A DNA stretch of 64,000 nucleotides from Paenarthrobacter nicotinovorans (GCF_007670255.1 NZ_SZVS01000004.1:124001-188000), one strand, 5' to 3'; positions 41,705 through 50,564 are shown, numbered from the stretch's first letter. Numbers and translations: made by a program. Notes: generated from the letters alone by a model not told the origin.

Positions 41705-42282
41705 ACGCTGTGACTTCCCCGCGTCCGCAACTTTGGATCCTGCGCCATGGGGAGACGGAGTGGTCCAAGAGCGGCCAATACACGGGCCTCACGGACCTTC
41801 CCCTCACCGTCGAAGGCGAGCAACAGGCCGTGGAGGCCCGCAAGATCCTGGAAGGCATTGACTTTGACCTGGTGCTGACCTCCCCGCTGAGGCGTGCCCG
41901 CAGGACCGCGGAACTGGCTGGCTACCCGGACGCTGTCCATGAGCCGCTGGCCGTGGAATGGAACTACGGCGACTACGAAGGCATCAGCTCCGACCTGATC
42001 CGCAAGGACAACCCGGACTACCTCATCTGGACTGATGGGGTACCCAACGGGGAAACACTGGATGAGGTGGCTGCCCGTGCGGACAAGATCATTGGCCGGG
42101 TACTGGAATCCGGCATGGACAATGTGCTGGTAGTGGCGCACGGACATTTCTCCCGGATTCTCACGGCACGCTGGTTGGAAATGGACGCACGCGAGGGTCG
42201 GCACTTCATCCTGGGGACCGCGAAGGTGTGCACTCTGGGTTGGGACAAACGGACGCCTGCAATTGTCCGTTGGGGCCTGTAA
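41701..42282 (+). CDS. histidine phosphatase family protein
   Basis: 193 residues with the phosphoglycerate-mutase-like catalytic RHG motif (R15-H16-G17), TSPLRRARRTAEL, WNYGDYEG and VVAHGHFSR (second catalytic His). Acid-phosphatase-type enzyme; the substrate is unknown. Translationally coupled to the CCA enzyme by ATGA. Confidence 0.93.
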   Translation: MNAVTSPRPQLWILRHGETEWSKSGQYTGLTDLPLTVEGEQQAVEARKILEGIDFDLVLTSPLRRARRTAELAGYPDAVHEPLAVEWNYGDYEGISSDLIRKDNPDYLIWTDGVPNGETLDEVAARADKIIGRVLESGMDNVLVVAHGHFSRILTARWLEMDAREGRHFILGTAKVCTLGWDKRTPAIVRWGL

Positions 42283-42463
42283 ATCGCTAATTTATAAAAA
42301 CTTTTCGCTAATTAGCCGAATGTGCTGGTCAAATCCCCGCTTGATGGGGTAGCTTATATCTTGTTCCCAGAGCGACCCGCCGGGAACGAGGCGCGCATTC
42401 ACCGGTTAGTCAGCCGGGAGAATGCCACAGCAGGCTGTAAAGGCCGGAAGGAGGTTGGGAAAA
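42283..42463 (+). promoter_or_regulatory. AT-rich promoter and three-hairpin leader RNA
   Basis: TCGCTAATT occurs twice, 21 bp apart (42284 and 42305), like two operator half-sites on one DNA face. A possible -10 (TTATAT) is near 42354. Three hairpins follow in series: GTTCCC/GGGAAC (42363-42368, 42382-42387), GCATTC/GAATGC with an inner CCGG pair (42395-42425), and ACAG/CTGT (42427-42438). GGAAGGAGG (42446-42454) ends the leader. No known riboswitch class is recognised. Confidence 0.6.
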
Positions 42464-42559
42464 ATGATTACTTTGACTAGCGGACGGAAGTTGACCGTCG
42501 CTGCTACCCCGGCCTCTGCTGATGATCGACGCCATTTTAACTCTCTGACCCACTCCTGA
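42464..42559 (+). CDS. 31-residue leader peptide (candidate)
   Basis: ATG 42464 lies 9 nt after a full GGAAGGAGG ribosome binding site; TGA is at 42557-42559. Peptide begins MITLTSGRKLTVAATP and ends FNSLTHS. No homology recognised. Strong translation signal plus upstream hairpins suggests a regulatory leader ORF. A small hairpin CCGGC-CTATT-GCCGG follows at 42569-42583. Confidence 0.55.
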   Translation: MITLTSGRKLTVAATPASADDRRHFNSLTHS

Positions 42560-42888
42560 TTCACCGGACCGGCCTATTGCCGGCGGTGTTCTTGATGGCC
42601 TTCCTTCTCTTGGATGGCTGAGTAGTCAGTTGCAGGCGCGGACCCACGCAGCATGCCGCGGGTGCGCAGTTTCCCCATAGTTCGGAACCAGCTTCTTGTT
42701 GGGTGAACTGCTGGAAGCACGCGCAATAGTGCACGCGATTCAGGGTATTTCCTGATTCGGTCCGCTTAATTCCTTTATTTACCCTCGGTTATTTGTGCCT
42801 TCTTTTGGCTACGGCTTTTTTCTTGGACTCAAAGGCCTCTAATTGTTGTGCCCAAATATCGGTGGAAACCTGTGAAAGGAGGTGAACC
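42560..42888 (+). other. spacer between the two short ORFs
   Basis: 329 bp with no gene seen. It contains the CCGGC/GCCGG hairpin and a repeat of GCACGCG near 42717 and 42731. An AT-rich stretch at about 42765-42845 could be a second promoter for the 46-codon ORF. Confidence 0.5.
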
Positions 42889-43029
42889 ATGCGAAAACGC
42901 CCCGAAGAGATGCGCTTCTACAAGAGCGGCAACGCTCCCAAGGACCGCACACTGTTCAACGGACAGCTGCTCGACCAGCGTCGTGAAGATGTTTACGTTG
43001 TCCTGCACCAGATGGGACTCATCCGTTGA
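42889..43029 (+). CDS. 46-residue small protein, unknown function
   Basis: ATG 42889 follows AAAGGAGGTGA, an almost perfect ribosome binding site; TGA at 43027-43029. The protein is basic and starts MRKRPEEMRFYKSGNAP, ending in VYVVLHQMGLIR. No membrane segment, no Cys. The strong terminator at 43086-43120 supports a short transcription unit. Family not recognised. Confidence 0.7.
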   Translation: MRKRPEEMRFYKSGNAPKDRTLFNGQLLDQRREDVYVVLHQMGLIR

Positions 43030-43085
43030 TTCCCTGAGCCGGCCACGAAGGAGTTCAGATGCCACACATTCATGCTGAACCTCAT

Positions 43086-43120
43086 GGAGCCCACGCGGCT
43101 ACGCGTGGGCTCCCCCTTTT
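43086..43120 (+). terminator. strong rho-independent terminator
   Basis: Perfect 12-bp stem GGAGCCCACGCG (43086-43097 and 43102-43113) with tetraloop GCTA, followed by CCCTTTT. Ends the short-ORF transcript just before the GT87-like gene. Confidence 0.93.
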
Positions 43121-43158
43121 AACTGGGTGGTATATGCGCCTGACTGTAAGCTCGGTTC

Positions 43159-44676
43159 ATGCAGGAGACAATGCCACACCGGCAACTGAAACGTGGCCGC
43201 TTTGTTGTTCCCAGCCGCAATGACTCTTTGCTTCGCAACTTCACGGAGCTGGTGGGTGGCCCGTTAGGCAAGCATTCGTCTCCCGGGGAAGTTTCCCCCC
43301 ACCCGTTCACGGTTGAGCGGGTGCTCATCATCCTTACCGTCATAGCTGCGCTCTTGGCTGTGCTGGCAAAGGACTACTGCCGCGTCAACGGTTGGGAAAC
43401 CCCCGGCCAGTTCTATGCCACCTGCTATTCCGACTTCCCTGAGCTGTTCAAGAACCGCGGTCTGGGCGACGGTGTGTTTCCGTTCTTCACTCCGGGGAGC
43501 CTGTTTGAATACCCGGTCCTCATGGGGATCATCGCCGGGGTGACTGCGCTGATGGTTCCCGGCACTGGTGTGGGAAACGAACGGATTCTCGGCTACTTCG
43601 ACGTCAACGCCACCCTGATCGTGGCTGTTTGGATCGTCACTGTCCTGCTGACAGCCCGGATCAACAAACGCCGGCCGTGGGATGCCGCCATGGTGGCCGT
43701 TGCCCCGGGGATCATTCTGGCCGGCTTCATCAACTGGGACATGTGGGCTGTAGGTTTGCTGGCCCTGGGCATGTACTTCTTCTCCCGTGACAAGTTGGTC
43801 CTTGCCGGTGTGTGCATCGGCCTGGGAACCGCCACCAAGCTGTACCCAATTTTGATCCTCGGCGCAGTCCTGGTCCTTGCCCTGCGGAGTGGAAAGCTGC
43901 GGGTCTTCTTCGTCACGGCCGGAGCTGCTTTGGCTTCGTGGTTGGCTGTGAACCTGCCCCTCGCGGCATTGAATCCTTCCGGGTGGCGCTACTTCTTCGA
44001 ATTTACGCAATCACGTCCCGCCGGTTACAGCTCGCCCTGGTTCGCCTACAACCTGGTGGCGGACAGGCTCCATTGGACGCAGATGAACGCGGCAACCATC
44101 AACACGCTGGCGCTCTACCTCTTCATTGCTGCCTGCGCGCTCATTGGAGTCCTCGCTGTCAGCGCCCCGCGCCGGCCGCGTATAGCCCAGCTGGCCTTCC
44201 TGATTGTGGCCGCCTTCATCCTCACCAACAAGGTCTACTCCCCCCAGTTCGTCATCTGGCTGATCCCGCTCCTGGCTCTTGCGCGGCCCCGCTGGCGGGA
44301 CTTCCTCATCTGGCAGGCCGCCGAGGGCCTCCATTGGGCCGCTATCTGGATGTACCTGGGCCAGGCCACCAGCGGCGGATCCGTCCAGCACAACATCGAT
44401 ATGTCCTACTACGTTTTGGCCGTGGGACTGCACATGGTGGTCACGGCATATTTGATGGCCCGCGTCGTCATGGACATCTGGGATCCAGCCCAGGACCCCC
44501 TCCGGCTGGCAAGTCAGGACGACCCCCATGGGGGCCCCTTTGACGGTGCCCGGGATTGGCTGCGTATAGATCTTTTCCGTCCTTCGCGTTCCGTATTCCC
44601 ATGGGCATCCAAGCCTGCCGCCGCAGCCGCCGGATCTGCAGAAGGCCAGCGATCGGAGGTGAAGAGCGATGGTTGA
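43159..44676 (+). CDS. GT87/DUF2029-type integral membrane glycosyltransferase
   Basis: 505 residues with about ten membrane helices. Typical features of polyprenol-phosphate-sugar-dependent mannosyltransferases: an extracytoplasmic first loop (DYCRVNGWETPGQFYATCYSD), FNWD-like FINWDMWAVGLLALG, GTATKLYPILIL, and VYSPQFVIWLIPLL. Resembles mycobacterial Rv0051-type proteins. Probably glycosylates envelope lipids or polysaccharides. ATG 43171 (AGGAG 3 nt upstream) is an alternative start. Overlaps the next gene by 8 bp. Confidence 0.85.
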   Translation: MQETMPHRQLKRGRFVVPSRNDSLLRNFTELVGGPLGKHSSPGEVSPHPFTVERVLIILTVIAALLAVLAKDYCRVNGWETPGQFYATCYSDFPELFKNRGLGDGVFPFFTPGSLFEYPVLMGIIAGVTALMVPGTGVGNERILGYFDVNATLIVAVWIVTVLLTARINKRRPWDAAMVAVAPGIILAGFINWDMWAVGLLALGMYFFSRDKLVLAGVCIGLGTATKLYPILILGAVLVLALRSGKLRVFFVTAGAALASWLAVNLPLAALNPSGWRYFFEFTQSRPAGYSSPWFAYNLVADRLHWTQMNAATINTLALYLFIAACALIGVLAVSAPRRPRIAQLAFLIVAAFILTNKVYSPQFVIWLIPLLALARPRWRDFLIWQAAEGLHWAAIWMYLGQATSGGSVQHNIDMSYYVLAVGLHMVVTAYLMARVVMDIWDPAQDPLRLASQDDPHGGPFDGARDWLRIDLFRPSRSVFPWASKPAAAAAGSAEGQRSEVKSDG

Positions 44677-46114
44677 TGTCGCCGTCGTCGGAGCCGGCCC
44701 GAACGGGCTCGCAGCGGCAGTGGTCATGGCCCGTGCCGGACTGGAGGTGAAGGTCTACGAGGCCGCCTCGGATATTGGCGGCGGATCGAGGACCAGCGAA
44801 TTGCTGGAGCCCGGGTACCTGTACGACGTATGCTCGGCGGTGCATCCGATGGCCTTGGCCTCACCGTTCTTCCGGGCGTTCGAACTGTCCCGCCGCGTGG
44901 AGCTTCGCGTCCCCGAGGTCCAGCACGGCACTCCCTTGGACAGCGGCGGAGCTGCTTTGGCCTACCAGTCCTTGGAGCGGACCGTTGAGGAATTGGGAGT
45001 GGACGGTCCCGCCTATGGACGGTTACTGGGTCCCCTTCTGGCTCGGGTGGACGGTGTTGTGGAGTTCACCTCGAACCAACTGTTGCGCCTGCCGAGGGAC
45101 CCGCTGGCGGCCGTCTTGTTCGGGTTGGCCACCCTTGACCAGGGCACGCCTCTTTGGGGCCGCCGGTTCCGCGAGGATGCCGCTCCGGCTCTTCTGACCG
45201 GTGTGATGTCGCATGCGCTGGGCTCGCAACCTTCGCTCAGTTCCACGGGCGCCGGATTGTTGCTCAGCGTCCTTGCCCACGCGTGGGGTTGGCCCGTACC
45301 CGTGGGCGGTTCGATCTCCATTGCGAGGGCCATGGCGGATGATCTGAGCGCGCACGGTGGAACCATCCAAGTGGGTGAGCGGGTTGATTCGCTGGACCAG
45401 GTCCGTCCAGCGAAGGCCATCCTGCTCGACGTGGCTCCGCCTACCTTGGCCCGCCTCGGCGGGGCCGAAATCCCGGACAAGTACAGGCATTCCCTGGAAA
45501 CATTTCGTTTCGGGAATGCAGCTTGCAAGGTCGATTTCATTCTTTCCGGTCCGGTGCCCTGGCAGGACGCCGGCTTGGCCAAGGCCGGGACAGTGCATGT
45601 GGGCGGTTCGCGGAGGGCCATGGCCGAGTCGGAGAACCTCGTGGACATGGGCAGATATCCGTCTGAGCCTTACGTTCTGGTTTCCCAGCCGTCAATGCTG
45701 GATGAATCCCGTGCCCCTCAAGGGCGGCATGTCCTGTGGACCTACTGCCACGTTCCGAAGAATTCCACTATTGACATGGCCGAGGCCGTCACTGCCCGGA
45801 TTGAACGGTATGCACCCGGCTTCCGCGACGTCGTGGTGGCGTCAAAAACCACGACGGCGGCGGAACTGTCCGCCTATAACGAAAACTACGTGGGTGGGGA
45901 CTTCAGTGCGGGAATGTTGGACCTCCGAGGCTTGGTACAGCGGCCCGTGGTTTCCAATGTCCCGTGGAGGACTCCCATGCCCGGCGTCTACCTGTGTTCG
46001 TCGTCAACGCCGCCCGGACCCGGCGTTACAGGAATGCCCGGGTACCATGCCGCGAAACATGCCCTCAAGGACATATTCAAGACGACGGTACCCGGGCTTG
46101 GCCTGGGGCTTTAG
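44669..46114 (+). CDS. FAD-dependent oxidoreductase, phytoene-desaturase-like
   Basis: 481 residues with dinucleotide-binding VVGAGPNGLAAAVVMARAG (5-23), YEAASDIGGGSRT, and C-terminal FAD-contact segment PGPGVTGMPGYHAAK. GGAGGTGA ribosome binding site. The fold matches the carotenoid-isomerase/phytoene-desaturase group, but no other carotenoid genes are nearby, so the substrate is unknown. Likely cotranscribed with the membrane glycosyltransferase. Confidence 0.87.
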   Translation: MVDVAVVGAGPNGLAAAVVMARAGLEVKVYEAASDIGGGSRTSELLEPGYLYDVCSAVHPMALASPFFRAFELSRRVELRVPEVQHGTPLDSGGAALAYQSLERTVEELGVDGPAYGRLLGPLLARVDGVVEFTSNQLLRLPRDPLAAVLFGLATLDQGTPLWGRRFREDAAPALLTGVMSHALGSQPSLSSTGAGLLLSVLAHAWGWPVPVGGSISIARAMADDLSAHGGTIQVGERVDSLDQVRPAKAILLDVAPPTLARLGGAEIPDKYRHSLETFRFGNAACKVDFILSGPVPWQDAGLAKAGTVHVGGSRRAMAESENLVDMGRYPSEPYVLVSQPSMLDESRAPQGRHVLWTYCHVPKNSTIDMAEAVTARIERYAPGFRDVVVASKTTTAAELSAYNENYVGGDFSAGMLDLRGLVQRPVVSNVPWRTPMPGVYLCSSSTPPGPGVTGMPGYHAAKHALKDIFKTTVPGLGLGL

Positions 46115-46147
46115 CGTTGGCCGGTCTTACTTTGCGTCCGGCCGGTG

Positions 46148-46753
46148 CTAGTTTGCCGCAGTGAAACGGGCGCGGCGGTGGGCCGGGCTTTCGATCTCGT
46201 CCAGCATGGCTACCGCGTAGTCCTGCGTGGAGATGGTGCTGCCTGCCGGTGAATCCTTGGCAACGTTGTATGCACCGGTACGTTCGCCGGGCTGGATGAC
46301 GGGTGCAGGCGCCAGAACGGTCCAGTCGAGGGATTCGGGGGTCTGCTTCACGGCTTCGAGCGCCTTGGCTGCAGTGGTGGCCTCGGCTTTGTAGGCCTCG
46401 GGGAAGTCCGGGGAGTCGAGGAGTCGGACGCCGTCGATTTCCAGGGTTCCGGCGCCGCCCACGATCATCAGGCGCGTGCCTTCGGCGTTGCTGAAAGCGG
46501 TAGCCATGGCGTCGAGCCATTCTGAGTGGTCCCCGCCGGTGCGGCTGGGACCCGTAGCCAGCACGACGACGTCGTGGTCTTTTGCGACGGAAGCGAAGGT
46601 CTGTGCGTCGGCCTGGTCCGCAGCCTGGGCTGCAGCACCGGGAACCTCGGCGCCCTTGCGGGAGATAGCGGTGACCTTGTGGCCCCGGTTGATGGATTCA
46701 TTGACGATCTGGCTACCGACCATGCCCGTAGCGCCGTAGACTGCGATTTTCAT
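46148..46753 (-). CDS. NAD(P)H-binding NmrA-like protein
   Basis: 201 residues from ATG 46753 with AAGGAGAG upstream; a longer opening at 46819 lacks such a site. Rossmann start MKIAVYGATGMVGSQIV, DVVVLATGP, LMIVGGAGTLEIDG and DWTVLAPAPVIQPGERTG, typical of atypical SDR/NmrA redox-linked proteins. Divergent from an HxlR regulator, which probably controls it. Confidence 0.9.
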   Translation of the reverse strand: MKIAVYGATGMVGSQIVNESINRGHKVTAISRKGAEVPGAAAQAADQADAQTFASVAKDHDVVVLATGPSRTGGDHSEWLDAMATAFSNAEGTRLMIVGGAGTLEIDGVRLLDSPDFPEAYKAEATTAAKALEAVKQTPESLDWTVLAPAPVIQPGERTGAYNVAKDSPAGSTISTQDYAVAMLDEIESPAHRRARFTAAN

Positions 46754-46791
46754 TGCTCTCCTTGGGGTTGCTATCCTTGCAATGCAACAAA

Positions 46792-46808
46792 GGTATCTAT
46801 TGGATACC
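46792..46808. promoter_or_regulatory. candidate HxlR operator
   Basis: Palindrome GGTATC-TATTG-GATACC in the 83-bp gap between the divergent NmrA-like and HxlR genes. HxlR-family dimers bind such short palindromes. It is the only clear one here. Confidence 0.65.
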
Positions 46809-46836
46809 GATAGCTTCAAAGGAACTCAGTTACCTC

Positions 46837-47235
46837 ATGGATACTAAAGACCTCCCCGCCAACATCATGGACCCCAACTGCCCGTCGCGCGTGATCTTCC
46901 AGCGCATCGGTGACAAGTGGGCCTCGCTGGTGATTCAGGTGCTTGGCGACGGGCCGGTCCGTTTCTCCGAGCTGCGCAAAATGGTCAATGTGGTGACTCC
47001 CAAGGTCCTGACCCAAACGCTGCGTACTTTGGAGCGGGACGGCCTCATAACAAGGACTGTCTTCGCGCAGGTGCCGCCCCGCGTGGACTACCAGCTCACG
47101 CCCATGGGTGAGTCGCTGCTGCAACCTCTTTCCCTGCTGCGTGAATGGGCCGAGAGCCACGTCCCCACCATCATGGAGGCCCGGGATGCCTACGACGATG
47201 CACAGGACCAAGCCCTCCTCGCCACACCCAACTAG
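46837..47235 (+). CDS. HxlR-family transcriptional regulator
   Basis: 132 residues from ATG 46837 (MDTKDLPANIMDP). Winged helix typical of HxlR: NCPSRVIFQRIGDKWASLVIQVLGDGPVRFSELRK, VTPKVLTQTLRTLERDGLI, and YQLTPMGESL. N-terminal Cys (NCPSR) could sense redox or electrophile stress. Probably controls the divergent NmrA-like gene through the palindrome at 46792-46808. Convergent with the ABC genes. Confidence 0.92.
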   Translation: MDTKDLPANIMDPNCPSRVIFQRIGDKWASLVIQVLGDGPVRFSELRKMVNVVTPKVLTQTLRTLERDGLITRTVFAQVPPRVDYQLTPMGESLLQPLSLLREWAESHVPTIMEARDAYDDAQDQALLATPN

Positions 47236-47292
47236 GGGACAGCTCTTGCTCCAATGAGGCTCCGTAGCGACGTTTGCTGTCCCTTAGTTGGG
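47227..47292. terminator. bidirectional terminator candidate
   Basis: Arms CCCAACTAGGGGACAGC (47227-47243) and GCTGTCCCTTAGTTGGG (47276-47292), 16 of 17 paired, with a 32-nt loop. It contains the stop codons of both convergent genes. T-runs are weak. Confidence 0.7.
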
Positions 47293-47985
47293 CAGGGGGG
47301 ACGGGACTGACGCGCGGCTGATCCGTCCGTCCCGCATGGTCGTGACTGCGTCGGTGAGGGGCAGGAACTCCGTGTCGTGCGTGACCATGACCGTCGCTGT
47401 CTGGAACTCGTCTGTCACCTGGCGAAGGAGCCTGACGATCGACTCGCTCCGTTCGTGATCCAGCGCGGCCGTGGGTTCATCCACCAGCAGTACCGTCGGC
47501 TTGCCCATGAGGGCCCGGGCGATGTTCACGCGTTGCCGCTGCCCACCGGACAATTGGTGCGGCCTCTTGTGGAGGGCCGCGGAAAGACCCACGACGTCGA
47601 GCAGCTGCTCCGCCTCGCGCCGGGCCTCCTTCGCCCGGTTGCCGCGCAGATGCTCGCGGACCATCAACTGTTCGACGGCGGTCAGTGACGGCAGGAGGTT
47701 CGGTTGCTGGAAGATGATGCCCACCTTGTCACGGCGCAGGGCCGTGCGTTCGGCCTCCTTGAGGGCAGCGACATCCTGTCCATCAATGATGACGAGCCCG
47801 GCCGTGGGCTTGATGAGGGTGGCGGCCACGGCAAGCAGCGAAGACTTGCCAGAGCCGGAGGGTCCAACCAGTGAGAGGAATTCTCCGCGGGCAACGCTCA
47901 GATCCACGGAGTCCAGCGCCTTGAGCGTGGAGCCGCCATCGGGGTATTCGAGGGAAACGTTGATAAGACCAAGTGCAGTGTTCAT
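47284..47985 (-). CDS. ABC transporter ATP-binding protein (MacB/LolD type)
   Basis: 233 residues. Walker A GPSGSGKSSLL (near 41-51), Q-loop FQQPNLLPSLTAVEQL, signature LSGGQRQRVNIARAL, Walker B VLLVDEPTAALD, H-loop VMVTHD. Powers the FtsX-like permease encoded 24 bp upstream. The pair lies beside a divergent two-component system that may control it, as in peptide-antibiotic or envelope-stress modules. Confidence 0.94.
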   Translation of the reverse strand: MNTALGLINVSLEYPDGGSTLKALDSVDLSVARGEFLSLVGPSGSGKSSLLAVAATLIKPTAGLVIIDGQDVAALKEAERTALRRDKVGIIFQQPNLLPSLTAVEQLMVREHLRGNRAKEARREAEQLLDVVGLSAALHKRPHQLSGGQRQRVNIARALMGKPTVLLVDEPTAALDHERSESIVRLLRQVTDEFQTATVMVTHDTEFLPLTDAVTTMRDGRISRASVPSPLPN

Positions 47986-48009
47986 GGGATATGCCTTTCG
48001 AGGAATGTT

Positions 48010-49089
48010 TTAGTTGCCGCCGAGAGCCAGCAGTGGATCAACCGTGGCAACCTTGCGGACCGCCAGTACTGCTCCGGCCAGGCCAAGGATGACGATCCCC
48101 GCCACGGGCAGCAGGGTGGTGAGCGGCGTGACCAGGAACGGCGCTGCTTTGGCCGCAAGGGCTCCCCCGGCCAGCCCCACGAGTCCCCCCAGCGCCGCGC
48201 CCGCGAGCAACACGAGTGCTGCCTGGGCCAAGGCATCGCGCAGGACGTAACCGGAGGACGCGCCCAAGGCTTTGAGAACGGCGATGTCGCGGGTTCGCTG
48301 AACCGTCCACACCGTCAGGAAGGCCACGATCACCAAGGCCGAGATTCCATAGAGGAAGGCCTGCATCAGGAGCAGGGAGCCGTTCTCGCTCTTGTATGAC
48401 GCCAACGCTTGGAACGATCCGGTCCGGTCCGTGCTGACCGTGCCGGCCGCAGCGTTGGCGGCGTCGACGTCCACGGAGGTTCCGCCGTCGTAAGTTATGG
48501 CGAGGACGGTGGCCGTACCCGGTGCGGCGTGGGCGACTGAACGCCACGTGTCCAGGGTGGTCCATACAACGCCCGTGTGCGAGTACCACTGGTCCTCCAC
48601 AACATCTGAGACCGTCAGGTCAGTACCGCCCAGGCGGAGCCGGCTGCCCTTCGTCAGGCCGAGGTCCTTGGCCAGGGTTCCGCCTACGACGACGGTCCCG
48701 TCCTCCACAGCCACTGGACCGTTGGCTCCACCGAAGACCGCGACGTTGGCGGTGCCGTTCGGGGTGCCGCCGTCGGCCAAGGACTGGACACGGGATTGGC
48801 TGATGCCGAGGGCCTCCACCGAGCTCACGCCTGCCTGCTCGCGCCAGGTCTGAAGCTGGGTCGCGGAGACTTCCGATTCCGTGTACGACGCTTTCGCTTC
48901 ACCGCCCGCGGGCGCTCCAAAGGCGATCTGCTGTACGGGAAGGGCGGCAATGGCCGAGGTGGACTGGTTGCCCAATCCCGCGGTCAGCCCGGAAAGCATG
49001 ACGAGCAGCAACGTGATGAGTGCGACCACGCTGCCCATGAGGGCGAATCGGCCCTTGGCGAAGCGGATGTCGCGGATGGCGAGAAACAT
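48010..49089 (-). CDS. FtsX-like ABC transporter permease (MacB-type)
   Basis: 359 residues: one N-terminal helix (about 17-37), a large extracytoplasmic domain (38-235), and three C-terminal helices in the FtsX domain (about 238-345, with VWTVQRTRDIAVLKALGASSGYVLRDALAQA). The topology is that of MacB/mechanotransmission ABC exporters. First gene of the minus-strand pair with the ATPase. Start ATG 49089 with AAGGA upstream. Confidence 0.92.
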   Translation of the reverse strand: MFLAIRDIRFAKGRFALMGSVVALITLLLVMLSGLTAGLGNQSTSAIAALPVQQIAFGAPAGGEAKASYTESEVSATQLQTWREQAGVSSVEALGISQSRVQSLADGGTPNGTANVAVFGGANGPVAVEDGTVVVGGTLAKDLGLTKGSRLRLGGTDLTVSDVVEDQWYSHTGVVWTTLDTWRSVAHAAPGTATVLAITYDGGTSVDVDAANAAAGTVSTDRTGSFQALASYKSENGSLLLMQAFLYGISALVIVAFLTVWTVQRTRDIAVLKALGASSGYVLRDALAQAALVLLAGAALGGLVGLAGGALAAKAAPFLVTPLTTLLPVAGIVILGLAGAVLAVRKVATVDPLLALGGN

Positions 49090-49283
49090 CGGATTCCTTC
49101 TGTTGGATACGGGCTTGGTCCCGTGCTTTCAACTCTTCCGGCCAAGCGCCCTCCGGACATCGGGAGGCGGATGGATTCACAGGCGTCGAGCGGTTGAAAG
49201 GGGAATCAACCGAATGGTTGATTCGGGCCTTGCAGCAGGGATTTCGGGCCTGTGGGCGGAGGGCCGGGGATACGCTGGAAGGC

Positions 49284-50564
49284 ATGCAGTCCCCCACCGG
49301 TTCCGCCACGATCCTCCGCGTGCTGCGCGTGAGCCTGCACGTCGGTTTCGCGGTGCTGTTGCTGGTGGCGATCGTCCGGTTGCTGGCCGGCGTCGGCCCC
49401 ACAGGTGCGCCTTCCCCGGTTGCCGTGAGCGCCGGTTTGGGCCTTTCCGCATTGTTGGCCTTGGTGTACCTCGCAGGAACCGTGCTGGAGAAGCGGCACG
49501 CCAGCGATCCCTCCAGGTTCAACCCAGGGCCCTACGCGCTGTGGTGGCTGGCTGCGGTCATGGCGCTCTGGCTGCTGCTGCTCCTGGTCAGTGGTGACTT
49601 CGCCTGGGTGGCCTTCCCTCTGTTCTTCCTGCAGCTGCATCTGCTTCCGCGGCGCCTGGCCTTGCCGGCCATCGCGGTGAGCACCGCCTTGTTGGTGGGT
49701 GCCCTGTGGTTCCACAGCAGGGGAACTGCCGACGGCGGCCTGCAGCTCGCGATGGTGCTGGGACCCGTGTTCGGGGCGGCATTCGCGGTGGTCACCGGGC
49801 TCGCTTACCGGGCCCTGTTCCTGGAAGCCGAGAACCAGCGTCTGGTCGCCGACGAACTGCGCCGTACGCGCGACGAACTGGCCAAAACACAGCACGACGC
49901 CGGCATGCTCGCCGAGCGCGAACGCCTCGCCCGCGAAATCCACGACACCTTGGCGCAAGGCTTTTCCAGCATCGTCCTCATGGGCCGCTCCGCCGAGAAA
50001 GCCCTTGACAGCGGCGATGTGGAGACCGCGAAGGAGCGGTTGGGCATTGTGCAGGACACGGCATCGGCCAACCTGTCCGAGGCCCGCAGTTTCGTACGGG
50101 GGCTGCGGTCGCCCGATCTTGAACAGTCCGGCCTGGTGGATACGCTGCGGCGGCTCTGTGAGAAGACCGAAACCGAGGCGGCCGCCCGTGGAACGGCGTT
50201 GCGATGCCGGTTTGAGGTAGTGGGCACCCCTGTGGAACTCCCGAACACCTACCAGACCACCCTGCTCCGGGCTGCCCAAGCCTCCCTCGCGAACGTGTGG
50301 GCGCACGCCAAGGCGCGTGCCGCCGTCGTGACCCTGTCTTTCCTTGGCACTGAGGTGACGCTGGATGTTTTCGATGACGGAATCGGTTTTGAACCGACGA
50401 CGGCGGACGGTACAGCACGCGGCGACGGCACCGGCGTCGGGCTTCTGAGCCTGCGCGAACGGCTGGCGGCGCTGGATGGCACGCTGGACCTCGAGTCGGC
50501 GCCAGGTGAGGGGACGGTGGTGGCCATCCGCGTGCCGCTGCCGAGCGGGGACGAGGCGGAATGA
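49284..50564 (+). CDS. sensor histidine kinase, NarL/LiaS type
   Basis: 426 residues from ATG 49284; the in-frame opening at 49194 adds 30 residues with no signal character. Several membrane helices (about 10-165), a short coiled-coil (ENQRLVADELRRTRDELAKTQ), HisKA_3 phospho-acceptor AREIHDTLAQGFSS, then ATPase domain (DVFDDGIGFEP, GVGLLSLRERLAALDGTL). No large sensor domain, like intramembrane-sensing kinases of envelope stress. Translationally coupled to the regulator (ATGA). Confidence 0.92.
   Translation: MQSPTGSATILRVLRVSLHVGFAVLLLVAIVRLLAGVGPTGAPSPVAVSAGLGLSALLALVYLAGTVLEKRHASDPSRFNPGPYALWWLAAVMALWLLLLLVSGDFAWVAFPLFFLQLHLLPRRLALPAIAVSTALLVGALWFHSRGTADGGLQLAMVLGPVFGAAFAVVTGLAYRALFLEAENQRLVADELRRTRDELAKTQHDAGMLAERERLAREIHDTLAQGFSSIVLMGRSAEKALDSGDVETAKERLGIVQDTASANLSEARSFVRGLRSPDLEQSGLVDTLRRLCEKTETEAAARGTALRCRFEVVGTPVELPNTYQTTLLRAAQASLANVWAHAKARAAVVTLSFLGTEVTLDVFDDGIGFEPTTADGTARGDGTGVGLLSLRERLAALDGTLDLESAPGEGTVVAIRVPLPSGDEAE

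Noticed and set aside
42340..42463. Known riboswitch class upstream of the 31-codon ORF
   Set aside because: The stems do not match any class I can recall with confidence, so it is reported only as a structured leader.
43060..43110. His-rich mini-peptide (MPHIHAEPHGAH) ahead of a terminator, like a his-operon attenuator
   Set aside because: It has a fair ribosome binding site but the hairpin lies inside the frame, no alternative antiterminator is seen, and the next gene is not for histidine synthesis. A plain terminator is simpler.
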